Part shown: one piece after another, positions 1 through 9,167 of the stretch | Numbering within the stretch: the first letter of the stretch is position 1 | How the letters are laid out: every line of letters starts with the position of its first letter | Assembly: GCA_022614805.1 (NCBI GenBank) | Contig: JAKEHY010000022.1 | Location: 23,864 to 87,863, forward strand | DNA length: 64,000 bases | Source: Candidatus Zixiibacteriota bacterium | GTDB lineage: Bacteria; Zixibacteria; MSB-5A5; DSPP01 | Reading direction: 5' to 3' | Translations under genes and position numbers: made by a program | The notes under the pieces: generated by a model | What the model was told of the DNA's origin: nothing | Databases searched by the model: none | Seen by the model: only the letters and a program-made list of their open reading frames with translations

Positions 1-63
1 CCTTTGCCTTCTATGTATCGACCGCCAAACAGGAAAGGTTAACGCATCCTGGACAAAGAGAAA

Positions 64-2658
64 TTGCTTCGCCGGGGATTAGGGGCTTTTGTTTTGGCCG
101 CTGCACTCGCGGCCTACGGGAGAACTGTCGCCCCCACGGTATCCTTCTGGGATTGCGGCGAATTCATCGCCGCCGCCGCCAGTTTGGGCATTCCCCATCC
201 CCCCGGCGCGCCGCTGTACGTGCTGATTGGGCGGATTTTCACCCTGCTGCCGCTGGGGGCCGATGTCGGCCACCGCGTTAACCTGATTTCCGTTATCACG
301 TCGGGTTTCACCGGGCTGGTGGGGTATCTAATTGTTCTCAAACTGTTCGAGCTTTGGAGCTTCGGTGAAAGCCGATTCTGGAAGTACCTGGGAGCTTCCT
401 CGGGGGCCTTGATTATGGCTTTCTCCAGCACCTTCTGGTCTTCCGCCGTCGAAGCGGAGGTGTACGGCTTGTCGATGTTTTTGATGTTGTTGTTGATTTA
501 CCTCACTCTTTGCTGGTACGAGATACGGCAAGCCGCGCTAAAACCGACCCCCGGGCGAACCGCGCCGACCCCGGAAAACGGTATCCATCCCGACCGCTAT
601 CTCATTTTGATTTACTACGTCGGCCTTCTTTCGGTGGCCGTGCATATGACCACCTTCCTGGTAATGCCTCTGATTTTTTCTTTCGTACTCTGGGCCGACC
701 CCCAGAAACGCTCCGATTTCCGTTTCTGGGTCGCCGGCGGCTCGCTTTTGATTATTTTGGCCGTGGTCGAACCCTTTCTCATTGCCGCCGGCCTGACCCT
801 TTTGGTTAGCGGCATTGTTTACTTCCTCTACGGCCGCAAGATCGCTCCCTGGCGGCTTTCCTTTCTGCTTGCGGCCTTCGGGCTTTTGGGTTTCTCTTCT
901 CAACTATATATCCCCATTCGCTCCCTGCAAAATCCCCCCATAGACGAGAACAACCCGGAAAATTGGGACCGTTTCAACGATTTTCTGGAGCGCAAGCAGT
1001 ACGGGCAGGAAAACATGCTCGTCCGGGCTTTGACCCGCCGGGGGAAATGGGAAAGCCAGCTCGGCCGCTACCCCCGGATGGGCTTTTGGGGTTTCTTCGA
1101 GAAACAGTACGGCAGGGGAGGTTGGGCTTTTGCGCCGATTTTCCTAATTGGCCTGGCTGGATTGTTCTTGCCCTTCAAACGGGACAAAAAAAGCGCCCTT
1201 TTCCTTTTAGCCATTGCCCTGGCCGGCACGGTCGGGCTGGTTTTTTATATGAACTTCGCCGACGGCACCCGGATGGACAGCTACGGCGAGGCCGGGCTGG
1301 AGGTGCGCGACCGGGATTATTTTTGGACTCCCGGCTTTGTGGTTTTCTCCCTGGCCGTCGGCGCCGGTCTGGGTTTTTTGGGGAGCTTGCTTTCAGCCGA
1401 AGGAGCCCGCCGGAGGTTGAACTCTTCCCTGCGCACGGCGCTCGCGGGGCTGGTGGTGCTGGCAGCGGTGGCAATCCCGGCTTCGGCCTTTAAGACTAAT
1501 TCCATCCGTAATTCCCGAGCCGGCAACTTCCTGCCGTACGATTACGCCTACAACCTGTTGGCTTCGTGCGATAAAGATGCCCTCCTTTTTACCAATGGCG
1601 ACAACGACACTTTCCCTCTCTGGTGCCTGCAAGAGGCCTACGGCTTCCGCAAGGACGTCCGGGTCATAAACTTGAGCCTGATTAACACCGATTGGTACAT
1701 TCTGCAGCTGAAAAACCAGATGGGGGTGCCGATTTCATTGGCCGACAGCCAGATTGCAATGAAAGAGCTTCCTCTGCCGGGAACCGGTCAGACTTTTCCC
1801 CGGCCGGAGCATCCCTATTTTGACCGGCGACGCGGTCTTTCCCATTACCTGATGCCCATCCAGCTGGAAGACCAACTCTTGCGCGTGCAGGATTTTATGG
1901 TCGAAGAGGTCGTCTTGACCAACGATTTCAAATACCCCCTCTTTTTCTCCCGTACGGTCCCGGGCTCGGCCCGCGTCGGTCTGGACGCCAATTTGACGAC
2001 CGAAGCGATGGTTTTGCGGCTCGTTCCGGAAAGAAGGGAAAACCGCTTTGATTTTGAACGCACCGAAAAGCTGTTGTGGGAGCTCTTTCGTTTCCGGAAC
2101 TTTGCCAACCCGGAAATCACACTGGACGACAACGACGTCGGAATGATGATTGTCTATCCGGAAGTGGCCCTCGAGCTGTACGAGAAACACCTCCAAAAAA
2201 AGGATTCCTCCGATGCCTGGAAGCATCTCGAACGCTCCGCCGAAAAATTCCCCTTCTATCCCCGCGCCGCGGTCACGCTTCACAATTATTATAAATCCAG
2301 GGGAGAAACCGAAAAAGCAAAACAGGTGGCCGAACGTTCCCGCCTGCATCTCGAACGGGCGGCCCGCCGCTCGGAAGACAATCCGCTCTGGTGGATGTTT
2401 TTGTCCAACCTGTACCAGCTGGAGGGAAAAAAACCGGAGGCCTATCGGGCCATCCGGACCGCTTGGGAGTTGAACCGCGCGGAGGATTACATCTTCCGCA
2501 CCTACCTCCAGTATGCCCTGGCGGACCGGCGGACCGACCTCGTCGTCCAGCTGGCCAACGATTGGCTGGAAAATCATCCTGACGACCCATTCGCCCGGCA
2601 GGTTTTGACCCAGTTCGGCGGTCTCCCCCCTCGGCTGCCGGCTTTGCCGTCCCAATAA
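64..2658 (+). CDS. DUF2723 membrane glycosyltransferase-like protein with C-terminal TPR-like tail
   Basis: An 864-residue polytopic membrane protein. The N-terminus carries the DUF2723 (TMEM260-like, GT-C fold) signature: a first membrane helix, then FWDCGEF and IPHPPGAPLY at about residues 28-52, the acidic loop expected to be catalytic. About ten further hydrophobic segments follow to residue 480. The last 150 residues are soluble, helical and TPR-like. The family is linked to protein or lipid O-glycosylation with polyprenyl-linked sugars; the substrate here is unknown. The start is uncertain. The first ordinary codon is TTG at 64, but an AGGAAAGG motif at 31-38 would better suit a near-cognate ATC at 46 or CTG at 49; the frame is closed by TAA at 40-42. 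Confidence 0.85.
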   Translation: MLRRGLGAFVLAAALAAYGRTVAPTVSFWDCGEFIAAAASLGIPHPPGAPLYVLIGRIFTLLPLGADVGHRVNLISVITSGFTGLVGYLIVLKLFELWSFGESRFWKYLGASSGALIMAFSSTFWSSAVEAEVYGLSMFLMLLLIYLTLCWYEIRQAALKPTPGRTAPTPENGIHPDRYLILIYYVGLLSVAVHMTTFLVMPLIFSFVLWADPQKRSDFRFWVAGGSLLIILAVVEPFLIAAGLTLLVSGIVYFLYGRKIAPWRLSFLLAAFGLLGFSSQLYIPIRSLQNPPIDENNPENWDRFNDFLERKQYGQENMLVRALTRRGKWESQLGRYPRMGFWGFFEKQYGRGGWAFAPIFLIGLAGLFLPFKRDKKSALFLLAIALAGTVGLVFYMNFADGTRMDSYGEAGLEVRDRDYFWTPGFVVFSLAVGAGLGFLGSLLSAEGARRRLNSSLRTALAGLVVLAAVAIPASAFKTNSIRNSRAGNFLPYDYAYNLLASCDKDALLFTNGDNDTFPLWCLQEAYGFRKDVRVINLSLINTDWYILQLKNQMGVPISLADSQIAMKELPLPGTGQTFPRPEHPYFDRRRGLSHYLMPIQLEDQLLRVQDFMVEEVVLTNDFKYPLFFSRTVPGSARVGLDANLTTEAMVLRLVPERRENRFDFERTEKLLWELFRFRNFANPEITLDDNDVGMMIVYPEVALELYEKHLQKKDSSDAWKHLERSAEKFPFYPRAAVTLHNYYKSRGETEKAKQVAERSRLHLERAARRSEDNPLWWMFLSNLYQLEGKKPEAYRAIRTAWELNRAEDYIFRTYLQYALADRRTDLVVQLANDWLENHPDDPFARQVLTQFGGLPPRLPALPSQ

Positions 2659-2751
2659 GCAGGAATGCGCGAAAACCGGGAGTCGGAACGGACGGCCCCT
2701 TTTCCGCATTTTCTCTAAGGAAGGAATGAAGCCTAACGGAGTGGAGTCTCA

Positions 2752-3636
2752 ATGACCTTTCTGGCCATCGTCTTGATGTGCCTTATCTGGGGCTTGACCT
2801 GGGTGGCGATAAAAATCGGGCTGGAGGACCTTCCCCCCTTTCTTTCCGCCGGTGTCCGTTTCGTCATCGCTTCCGCGCTCCTTTGGCCGGCCATCCTCCT
2901 TCGCCGGGTTCCCCTTCCAAAAACCTGGCCGGAACTGCGCAGCATTTTAGTTCCGGGATTCTATTTCTACTCCATAAACTATGCCTTGGTCTATTGGGGA
3001 GAGCAGTTCATCGGCGCCGGTCTGGCCGCCATACTTTTTGCTTCCATCCCGTTTGTAGTCGCCCTTATGGCCCACTATATGCTCGTCAATGAAAAAATAA
3101 CCTATTCCAAGCTGTTGGGCCTGTCCGTCGGTTTTATCGGAATCGTCGTAGTATTTTACGGCGGCCTGCACTTCGGCCCGAAAAGTTACTGGGGCATGCT
3201 GGCACTTTTAGGTTGCAGTCTTTCCTGCGCCTACGCCAATATCTTGGTCAAGCGTGACCTGCATCATACCGACCCGATGCTCGCCACGGCCATTCAGATG
3301 ACTTTGGGGGCCGTCTCTCTTTTGGGCTTTGGAATGCTGGCCGAAAGTTGGAAAAATTTCCATTTAACCCCCCGGGCGGTCGGCTCCCTTTTATACCTTT
3401 CCATCTTCGGTTCGGCGGTCGCCTTTAGTCTCTACTTTTGGGCTCTGAAAAAAACCGAAGCGACCAAACTCTCCTCAATCGCCTTCGTGACCCCCTTAGT
3501 CGCCCTCGTGGGGGGGCATTTGATTTTGGACGAACCGGTATCTGGACGGCTGGCCGCCGGCTCTTTATTGGTATTGGCGGGGATTTTGATAATCAACTAC
3601 TTCCCGGCGCTCAAAAGGAGACCTCCCGCTACTTAA
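2752..3636 (+). CDS. EamA/DMT-family transporter
   Basis: A 294-residue protein with about ten membrane helices arranged as two EamA repeats. The N-terminal LIWGLTWVAIKIGL segment is typical of RhaT/YdcZ-type drug/metabolite transporters, and the second repeat ends with PLVALVGGHLILDEP, the usual repeat-end pattern. It probably exports a small metabolite across the inner membrane; the substrate cannot be read from the sequence. It begins 93 bases after the preceding gene and its stop overlaps the stop of the convergent patatin gene by four bases. Confidence 0.88.
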   Translation: MTFLAIVLMCLIWGLTWVAIKIGLEDLPPFLSAGVRFVIASALLWPAILLRRVPLPKTWPELRSILVPGFYFYSINYALVYWGEQFIGAGLAAILFASIPFVVALMAHYMLVNEKITYSKLLGLSVGFIGIVVVFYGGLHFGPKSYWGMLALLGCSLSCAYANILVKRDLHHTDPMLATAIQMTLGAVSLLGFGMLAESWKNFHLTPRAVGSLLYLSIFGSAVAFSLYFWALKKTEATKLSSIAFVTPLVALVGGHLILDEPVSGRLAAGSLLVLAGILIINYFPALKRRPPAT

Positions 3637-6215
3637 AAATCGTAGCCGACCGAAAAATAAAATCGCCTCCCGTCCAGGTTGGAATGCGCCCAGCCGACGC
3701 CCGCCGGCCCGATGGGGGTGGCGATTTCGAGTTCTCCCAGAACGCCGTAAAAGAAATTCCGCAGGTCAAACTCTTCCGCCGCAGTCCAGCGCTTCTGCAA
3801 ATCCCAGCGAATGGAAGAATAGACGGACCCCCAAAGCCTTGCGCGCAGGCCGGTGCCGAGGACTAAAAACTGCCGGGCCACGAACCCGCGCGCCGGACTT
3901 CCGGCAAAAAAGTCTTTTCCGCCCAGCCGGAAAAACTCCGGCTCCGGCAGGGCGCCGGAGGAAAGCCCGGCGCTGACCTGCGGCTCGAAAAAAAGCCGCT
4001 TCCCGACCGGCAGAAAATGGGAAAAAAAGGCCTGGGCTTTCCGATAGTTCAAATTTCCCCCCAAAAAGTCGGAGGCGGTGGAAAGCGTGACTACGTTGTA
4101 GGCCCCCCGCCGGGGAAAGGGGTTTTGGTCGCGCGTATCCACCACGGAGCGAAGTGAAAGGGAGCGGAGTTTGTAAAGCTGCCCGTTGTACGTTTCGTGG
4201 CCGTAAACGAAATTCTCCGCCCGGACCTCGAGCGAAACGGCCCCCAGACGGTAAATCTGCTGCCCCAAGGACCAGAAAGCCCCCCAGCGCCTCTCCCGGT
4301 AGGGCCGAAAAACCTCAAAATCGGAGTAGCTTCGCCAGCGCTCCCGGTACAAAAAGGCTCCCAGCCGCGAGGTGAGATAGGTTTTGAAAATACGGTCGGT
4401 TTTCAAAGCCGCCTCATACAGCTGCCGGCGCACCCCGTACTGCAGGCGGGTCTTGAACTCGGTGCCGGTGCCGAACAAATTGCCGTCCAGAAAATCGACG
4501 AACCCTTCCGATTCGAAATCGGTCTGGTAATGCGCTCCCAGCCGCACTTGCTCATAGTTTTTTTCCTTCAGCACCAGTTTCAAAACCGGCCCGCCTGCCC
4601 CTGGTTCCAAAAGGGCTGAAACCCGTTCAAAAAGCCCGGTGGCATACACGTCGGTGACGCCGCGGGCGACTTTTTCCGGGCTGAAGAGCATCCCCTCCCG
4701 TAGGGGAAAATTCTGCATCACCACCCAGCTTTTCGTGCGCCGGTTTCCTTCCAGGGCCACCCGTTCGATTTTCGCCTCCCGAAGATGGAACGTCAGCCGG
4801 CCCGATGCCTCCAGCCACTCCGGCCGGGGACTTTCCAAAAGGTTGAAGCCGCGCCCCCGATATTTTTCCTCCAATTTTTGACACGCTCCCGAAAGCTGGC
4901 GGTAATTCAGCCTCCCGCCCGGCGGCAGGGAAACGATGGCCGCCAGTTCGGCGGCGGAAAAAACCGTGTTCCCGCTGAAAGCCACTTCCCTTACCGCCGG
5001 CGCCTCCACGCCCCGCACGCTCAAAATTCTTTTCGCCGAATCATACTCCGCCGAAAGGCGCGCATACACCCCGCTCGCCAGAAGCGAATCGAGCCGTTCC
5101 ACCAGCCCGTCAATCGAAAGAGATTCGGAAGCCGGAAGGGACAACGCTTTTTCCATTTCTTCCGTCGACTCAACCCGGTTCACATGGATTTTTCCGGCGG
5201 CGACCGGCGTACGTTTTCCCAAAAGTTGTAAGATGCCCTCTTTCTTCCCCAAGGCCGCCCGGTATCCCAGCTCATAAAGCCGGGTGGCCAGCGCGAAATC
5301 ACGGGAACTAAAAGTGCTCAAATCCGGCACGATGACCAAATCGGCCGCCGCCAGTTCCTTTCTTTTCCTTTCCAGTGTCAATATGGTGGTGGCCTGGTCA
5401 ATCACATCGAGGGGCGTTTGCAACTCCCCCGCCTTCAAAAGGGAAGCGGAGGTGTTGACGGCGATGACGAAATCCGCCCCCATTTTTCTTGTCAGCCCCA
5501 CCGGGACGGGAACCAAAAGCCCGCCGTCCACCAAAAGCCTTCCCCCCTTTTCCAAAGGAACGAAAGCCAAGGGGGCCCCCAAGGTGGCCCGCAGCGCTTC
5601 CGCCAAATCTCCGGAGGAGAAAATCACCGTGTCGCCGGAAAGCAAATCCACCGAAAGCGTGCGAAAGGGAACCGGTAGCCGGTCAAAGTCAAAGCCGGCC
5701 TTCAAATTGACCGCCGCGGTAAGGTCGGTGAAAAGATTGGAAACCTTCTGCCCGGAGGTCACCGCCAGCGGAATGTCCGGCTTCAAACCCTCAAACCGGA
5801 TGGAGAGAAAATGACTTTCGTTCCCCTCCTTTTGAGTGGAAAAAAGGGTGCTGCGCCTGGGACGGTCGCGGAAAAGCTCCCCCCAGTCGATTCCCATCAC
5901 AATCCGCTCCAGTTCCTGCGGGGAGTAGCCGCAGGCGTAAAGTCCCCCAATAACGCCTCCAATCGAGGTTCCGGCGACAGCGTCCACTCGGACGCCCATT
6001 TCCTCCAACGCCCTCAAAACGCCGATTTGAGCGAACCCGCGCGCCCCACCCCCCGAAAGCGCCAGGCCGACTTTGGGCCCACGGGAACGGCCGTCGAGCA
6101 CTTCTCTGAAATTATCAACCCCCACGCTCCGGTCGTAATGAAATGAAGCGGAAAAAACGGGCGAGCAAACGAAAAACCCGAAGATAACCAGGCGGCCTAA
6201 GTGTCGTTGGTCCAT
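3633..6215 (-). CDS. Patatin-like phospholipase fused to POTRA and BamA-type beta-barrel
   Basis: An 860-residue outer-membrane protein. A signal peptide (about residues 1-22) precedes a patatin domain with the oxyanion loop SGGGARGFAQIG, the nucleophile elbow GTSIGG and the DGG motif that supplies the catalytic Asp. POTRA-like segments follow at about 440-590, then a 16-strand-type barrel ending in a terminal Phe (SVGYDF). This is the architecture of PlpD-like type Vd secreted lipases: the barrel would hold or export the phospholipase domain. I chose ATG at 6215 because the signal peptide begins there; the frame is open to 6356, but that extension is Arg-rich and noncoding-like. Confidence 0.9.
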   Translation of the reverse strand: MDQRHLGRLVIFGFFVCSPVFSASFHYDRSVGVDNFREVLDGRSRGPKVGLALSGGGARGFAQIGVLRALEEMGVRVDAVAGTSIGGVIGGLYACGYSPQELERIVMGIDWGELFRDRPRRSTLFSTQKEGNESHFLSIRFEGLKPDIPLAVTSGQKVSNLFTDLTAAVNLKAGFDFDRLPVPFRTLSVDLLSGDTVIFSSGDLAEALRATLGAPLAFVPLEKGGRLLVDGGLLVPVPVGLTRKMGADFVIAVNTSASLLKAGELQTPLDVIDQATTILTLERKRKELAAADLVIVPDLSTFSSRDFALATRLYELGYRAALGKKEGILQLLGKRTPVAAGKIHVNRVESTEEMEKALSLPASESLSIDGLVERLDSLLASGVYARLSAEYDSAKRILSVRGVEAPAVREVAFSGNTVFSAAELAAIVSLPPGGRLNYRQLSGACQKLEEKYRGRGFNLLESPRPEWLEASGRLTFHLREAKIERVALEGNRRTKSWVVMQNFPLREGMLFSPEKVARGVTDVYATGLFERVSALLEPGAGGPVLKLVLKEKNYEQVRLGAHYQTDFESEGFVDFLDGNLFGTGTEFKTRLQYGVRRQLYEAALKTDRIFKTYLTSRLGAFLYRERWRSYSDFEVFRPYRERRWGAFWSLGQQIYRLGAVSLEVRAENFVYGHETYNGQLYKLRSLSLRSVVDTRDQNPFPRRGAYNVVTLSTASDFLGGNLNYRKAQAFFSHFLPVGKRLFFEPQVSAGLSSGALPEPEFFRLGGKDFFAGSPARGFVARQFLVLGTGLRARLWGSVYSSIRWDLQKRWTAAEEFDLRNFFYGVLGELEIATPIGPAGVGWAHSNLDGRRFYFSVGYDF

Positions 6216-6399
6216 AAGTAAACCTAAATAATTTCGTTTTCCGCTAAAAAAGCAAGCCCGGTCGGTCCCTGTCTGGGGAGGGAGTCGGGCTAAACGGTTC
6301 CGTGTTTTAACACGACCACGGCAGCCGCGGCTTTGGTCGCGGAAAATAACTGGCACTGACGGGTCAACTGCCAGGAATACAAATTCGTATATTCTCCCC

Positions 6400-7170
6400 G
6401 TGGCGACCCGAAAACAAAAGAAAGTGCTTCGTCAAGCTCTTTTCAAGAAAACCCGCAAAAAGGCAAATTTCTTCGTGGTGGAAGGGGAACGCCACCTTTC
6501 CGAGCTTTTGCAGAGCGACTGGAAAATCCTTAAAATCTTCGCTACGCCGCAAAAAGCGAAAAAAATAAAATCGCTGATTCCCTTGGAAAGCGCCGCGGAA
6601 GTGGAAGAAATCTCCTCGAAGAAATTGACTGAACTGGCCCAAACCGAAACCCCGTCCGGCGTTTTGGCGCTGGTGGAAAAGCGAAGCTTTGCGTTGGATG
6701 CGGTGGCGGCCGAAAAAAGGGTTCTGATTTTGGACAACCTGCGCGACCCGGGCAACGTCGGCACGCTCTTGCGCACGGCCCGTTCACTCGGCTGGAGCGG
6801 GGTCGTGCTATTGAAAGGCACCGTCGAACTGTATTCTCCCAAAGTCGTCCGCTCCACCGCCGGCGCCCTGTTTCACCTGAAAATTGTCGAAGGCATCACC
6901 GCCGGAGAAACCCTAAACATCCTTAAAAAAGTTGGTTTCACCGTTTGGGTTGCCGATTCCCATTCCGGCGTTCCTCCGGAAGCGTGTAGGGGTTTGATTA
7001 ATCAAACCCCTACAAAATTGGCCCTGGTCATCGGCAGCGAAGCTTCCGGCGTGTCACAAGCGCTGTTGTCCCAAGCGGACCAATTCGTCAGAATCCCTCT
7101 TTCCGAAGGGGCGGAAAGCCTGAACGCCTCCGTCTCCGGCGGAATTTTGATGTGCCTGTTGCGAACGTAA
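6400..7170 (+). CDS. TrmH/SpoU-family RNA 2'-O-methyltransferase
   Basis: A 256-residue SPOUT methyltransferase. Residues 1-100 form a substrate-binding domain (KKANFFVVEGERHLSELL). The catalytic knot has motif 1 (LDNLRDPGNVGTLLRTARSLG), motif 2 (LALVIGSEASGVS) and motif 3 (RIPLSEGAESLNASVSGGIL). It should methylate a 2'-hydroxyl in rRNA or tRNA using S-adenosylmethionine. The start is GTG at 6400; a TATATT-like box sits about ten bases upstream, so the leader is very short or absent. A 30-bp perfect palindrome (6985-7014) lies inside the gene and is translated in frame as CRGLINQTPT between the second substrate strand and motif 2. Confidence 0.9.
   Translation: MATRKQKKVLRQALFKKTRKKANFFVVEGERHLSELLQSDWKILKIFATPQKAKKIKSLIPLESAAEVEEISSKKLTELAQTETPSGVLALVEKRSFALDAVAAEKRVLILDNLRDPGNVGTLLRTARSLGWSGVVLLKGTVELYSPKVVRSTAGALFHLKIVEGITAGETLNILKKVGFTVWVADSHSGVPPEACRGLINQTPTKLALVIGSEASGVSQALLSQADQFVRIPLSEGAESLNASVSGGILMCLLRT
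6985..7014. repeat. Palindromic repeat family A, copy inside the SpoU gene
   Basis: A 30-bp perfect palindrome made of TGTAGGGGTTTGATT and its reverse complement. The inner 28 bp are identical to the intergenic copy at 53599-53626. It preserves the reading frame of the methyltransferase. Confidence 0.9.
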
Positions 7171-7174
7171 CCTT

Positions 7175-7834
7175 TTAAAGGTTCCTCGGAGGGAAATTCC
7201 CTTGCGTCTCTTTTCTCCTCGCCAGTATCGGTTTCAGGTGGTGGTGAAGATACCAGGCGATGCCCAAAAGTATCAATACCGCCACGGCGTAGTCGAATTT
7301 GTGCAGGTACTGCCCGATGGTGTTCCAGTTCTGCCCCAGTTTTACGCCGATGTAGGTTAAAAGCCAGCACCAGGGAATGGCGCCGATGAAGGAGTAAATG
7401 GCAAACGGCCAGAACTTCATCCGGGAAATGCCGGCCGGCAGGGAAATGAAGGTTCGGACAATGGGGAGCATCCGGGAGATGAACACGGCGGCATTGCCGA
7501 AGCGGGCGAAAAACCGGTCGGCGTTGTTCAAGTCCCGTTCGGAGAAGAGAATGTACTTTCCCCACCGGATGACTGCCGGCCGCCCGCCGTGGTAGCCAAT
7601 CCAGTAGGTGGCGACCGAACCGATTAAGTTGCCGAAGGCCCCCGCCAAAGTCGCCCCCCAGATGGAAAAGCGTCCCTCGTGAACCAGAAACCCGGCAAAC
7701 GGCATTATTATTTCCGACGGCAGGGGAATGCAGGCCGACTCAATGGCCATAAACAAACAGACGATGGGATAGCCGCCGGCGGAAATGGCCGAGGTGACCC
7801 ACCCGGCCAATACTTCCAGAATTTTCGTTATCAT
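7175..7834 (-). CDS. DedA-family (VTT-domain) membrane protein
   Basis: A 219-residue DedA/SNARE-associated family protein. It contains the conserved block LPSEIIMPFAGFLVHEG, then ATLAGAFGNLIGSVATYWIGYHGG and the basic FFARFGNAAVFISRMLP loop, with the amphipathic GR.F...R pattern typical of DedA. Homologues act in lipid scrambling, undecaprenyl-phosphate recycling and membrane homeostasis. ATG at 7834 overlaps the stop of the upstream CorC-like gene by four bases (ATGA), so the two are co-translated. Confidence 0.9.
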   Translation of the reverse strand: MITKILEVLAGWVTSAISAGGYPIVCLFMAIESACIPLPSEIIMPFAGFLVHEGRFSIWGATLAGAFGNLIGSVATYWIGYHGGRPAVIRWGKYILFSERDLNNADRFFARFGNAAVFISRMLPIVRTFISLPAGISRMKFWPFAIYSFIGAIPWCWLLTYIGVKLGQNWNTIGQYLHKFDYAVAVLILLGIAWYLHHHLKPILARRKETQGNFPPRNL

Positions 7835-9114
7835 TTCTTCCTTTCTACTTCAAGGATGAGCAACCGGTGCCCCCGTTTCTCTTTGACGGTGAATTCCAGC
7901 TCCCGGTACGAAATTTTTTCCTCCACGGAGGGAATCCGCCCCAACTGGTCGATTAAAAATCCTCCCAGCGTTTCATATTCCTCGCTGGGGAGGGAAGCTC
8001 CAAAAATGGAATTGAATTTCTCCGGCCGCATCCGCGCCGTCACGGTGGCCCGATTCGTATCCTGCCAGAGGATTTCCTCCCGCTCGGCGTCGTACTCGTC
8101 CTGAATTTCCCCCACGATTTCTTCGATGATGTCCTCGAGGGTAATCAGCCCGGCGGTCCCCCCGTACTCGTCCAGAACGATGGCCAGATGAATTTGTTTG
8201 CGCTGGAAATCGGCCAACAGCTCCCGCACTTTTTTGGTTTCCGGCACGAAGTAGGGCGGGCGCAGTATGTCTTCCAGAATCACCAGCTCGGCGTTCAAAA
8301 GCAGGTTGATGATGTCCTTGGTGTGGATGATTCCGACGACATGGTCCAAATCCCCCCTGTAAACCGGGACCCGCGAGTATCCCTCTTCCGCCACGAACTG
8401 CAAAAGCTTTTGTCTCGGGGTGGAGATTTCGATGGCCACGATATCCGTCCGGGGGGTCATCGCCTTTTTGACCGGCGTGTCGGTGAACTGGAAAACGGAG
8501 TAAATCATCGCCTCCTCCATTTTCTCGAAGATCCCCAGCCGGCTCCCTTCCGAAACGAGATGTTTGATTTCCTCCTCCGTCACGAACGGCGCTTTGGCCT
8601 CTTCCTTAAAGCCCAGAAGTTTTAAAATTGCACGCGTGGAGGCGGTCAAAAGCTTGACCGCCGGGAGCGCGAAAAGATAGAACAACTGCACCGGCCGGGC
8701 CACCTGCATGGCGAACCGTTCCGGGTGATACAAGGCCAGCATCTTGGGCAAAAGCTCGCCAAAGAGGAGCGAAAGAAAGGAGATGGCCAAAGCCACGAGT
8801 CCGATGGCTACCGTTTTGGTGACGCCGGAGATGGGGGCCGCCAGCCGGGTTTCCAGCTCTTCGATTACGGTGGCCCCCCCCAAAACACCCGCCAGCATCC
8901 CGACCAAGGTGATGGCCACCTGCACGGTGGCCAAAAACTTGCCGGGGTCCTCCTGCAGCTGCAAGACCCGTTTGGCGTTGACGTCCCCTTTATTGGCAGC
9001 CGAGCGCAGCCGCGCCCGCCGGGCCGAAACCAGGGAAATTTCGGCGGCGGCAAAAAAGCCGTTCACCAACACCAAACCGACGATAATGACGATCTCGAGA
9101 AGAACGGATTCCAT
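7831..9114 (-). CDS. HlyC/CorC-family (CNNM/CBS) transporter-associated protein
   Basis: A 427-residue protein with the usual three parts: a DUF21/CNNM transmembrane domain (about 1-190), a CBS pair (about 205-335; MTPRTDIVAIE and VVGIIHTKDI) and a C-terminal CorC_HlyC FAD-like domain (about 345-425). Relatives affect Mg2+/Co2+ efflux. The start ATG is at 9114. It is the first gene of a coupled pair with the DedA gene. Confidence 0.92.
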   Translation of the reverse strand: MESVLLEIVIIVGLVLVNGFFAAAEISLVSARRARLRSAANKGDVNAKRVLQLQEDPGKFLATVQVAITLVGMLAGVLGGATVIEELETRLAAPISGVTKTVAIGLVALAISFLSLLFGELLPKMLALYHPERFAMQVARPVQLFYLFALPAVKLLTASTRAILKLLGFKEEAKAPFVTEEEIKHLVSEGSRLGIFEKMEEAMIYSVFQFTDTPVKKAMTPRTDIVAIEISTPRQKLLQFVAEEGYSRVPVYRGDLDHVVGIIHTKDIINLLLNAELVILEDILRPPYFVPETKKVRELLADFQRKQIHLAIVLDEYGGTAGLITLEDIIEEIVGEIQDEYDAEREEILWQDTNRATVTARMRPEKFNSIFGASLPSEEYETLGGFLIDQLGRIPSVEEKISYRELEFTVKEKRGHRLLILEVERKK

Positions 9115-9167
9115 TCCAAGGGATAATAAAAAAATCCCCGCCCCCCGGCACAGCTTTTTTTAACCCC

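Noticed and set aside
1735..2709. A 324-codon minus-strand open frame
   Set aside because: Antisense to the 3' half of the DUF2723 gene; no domain.
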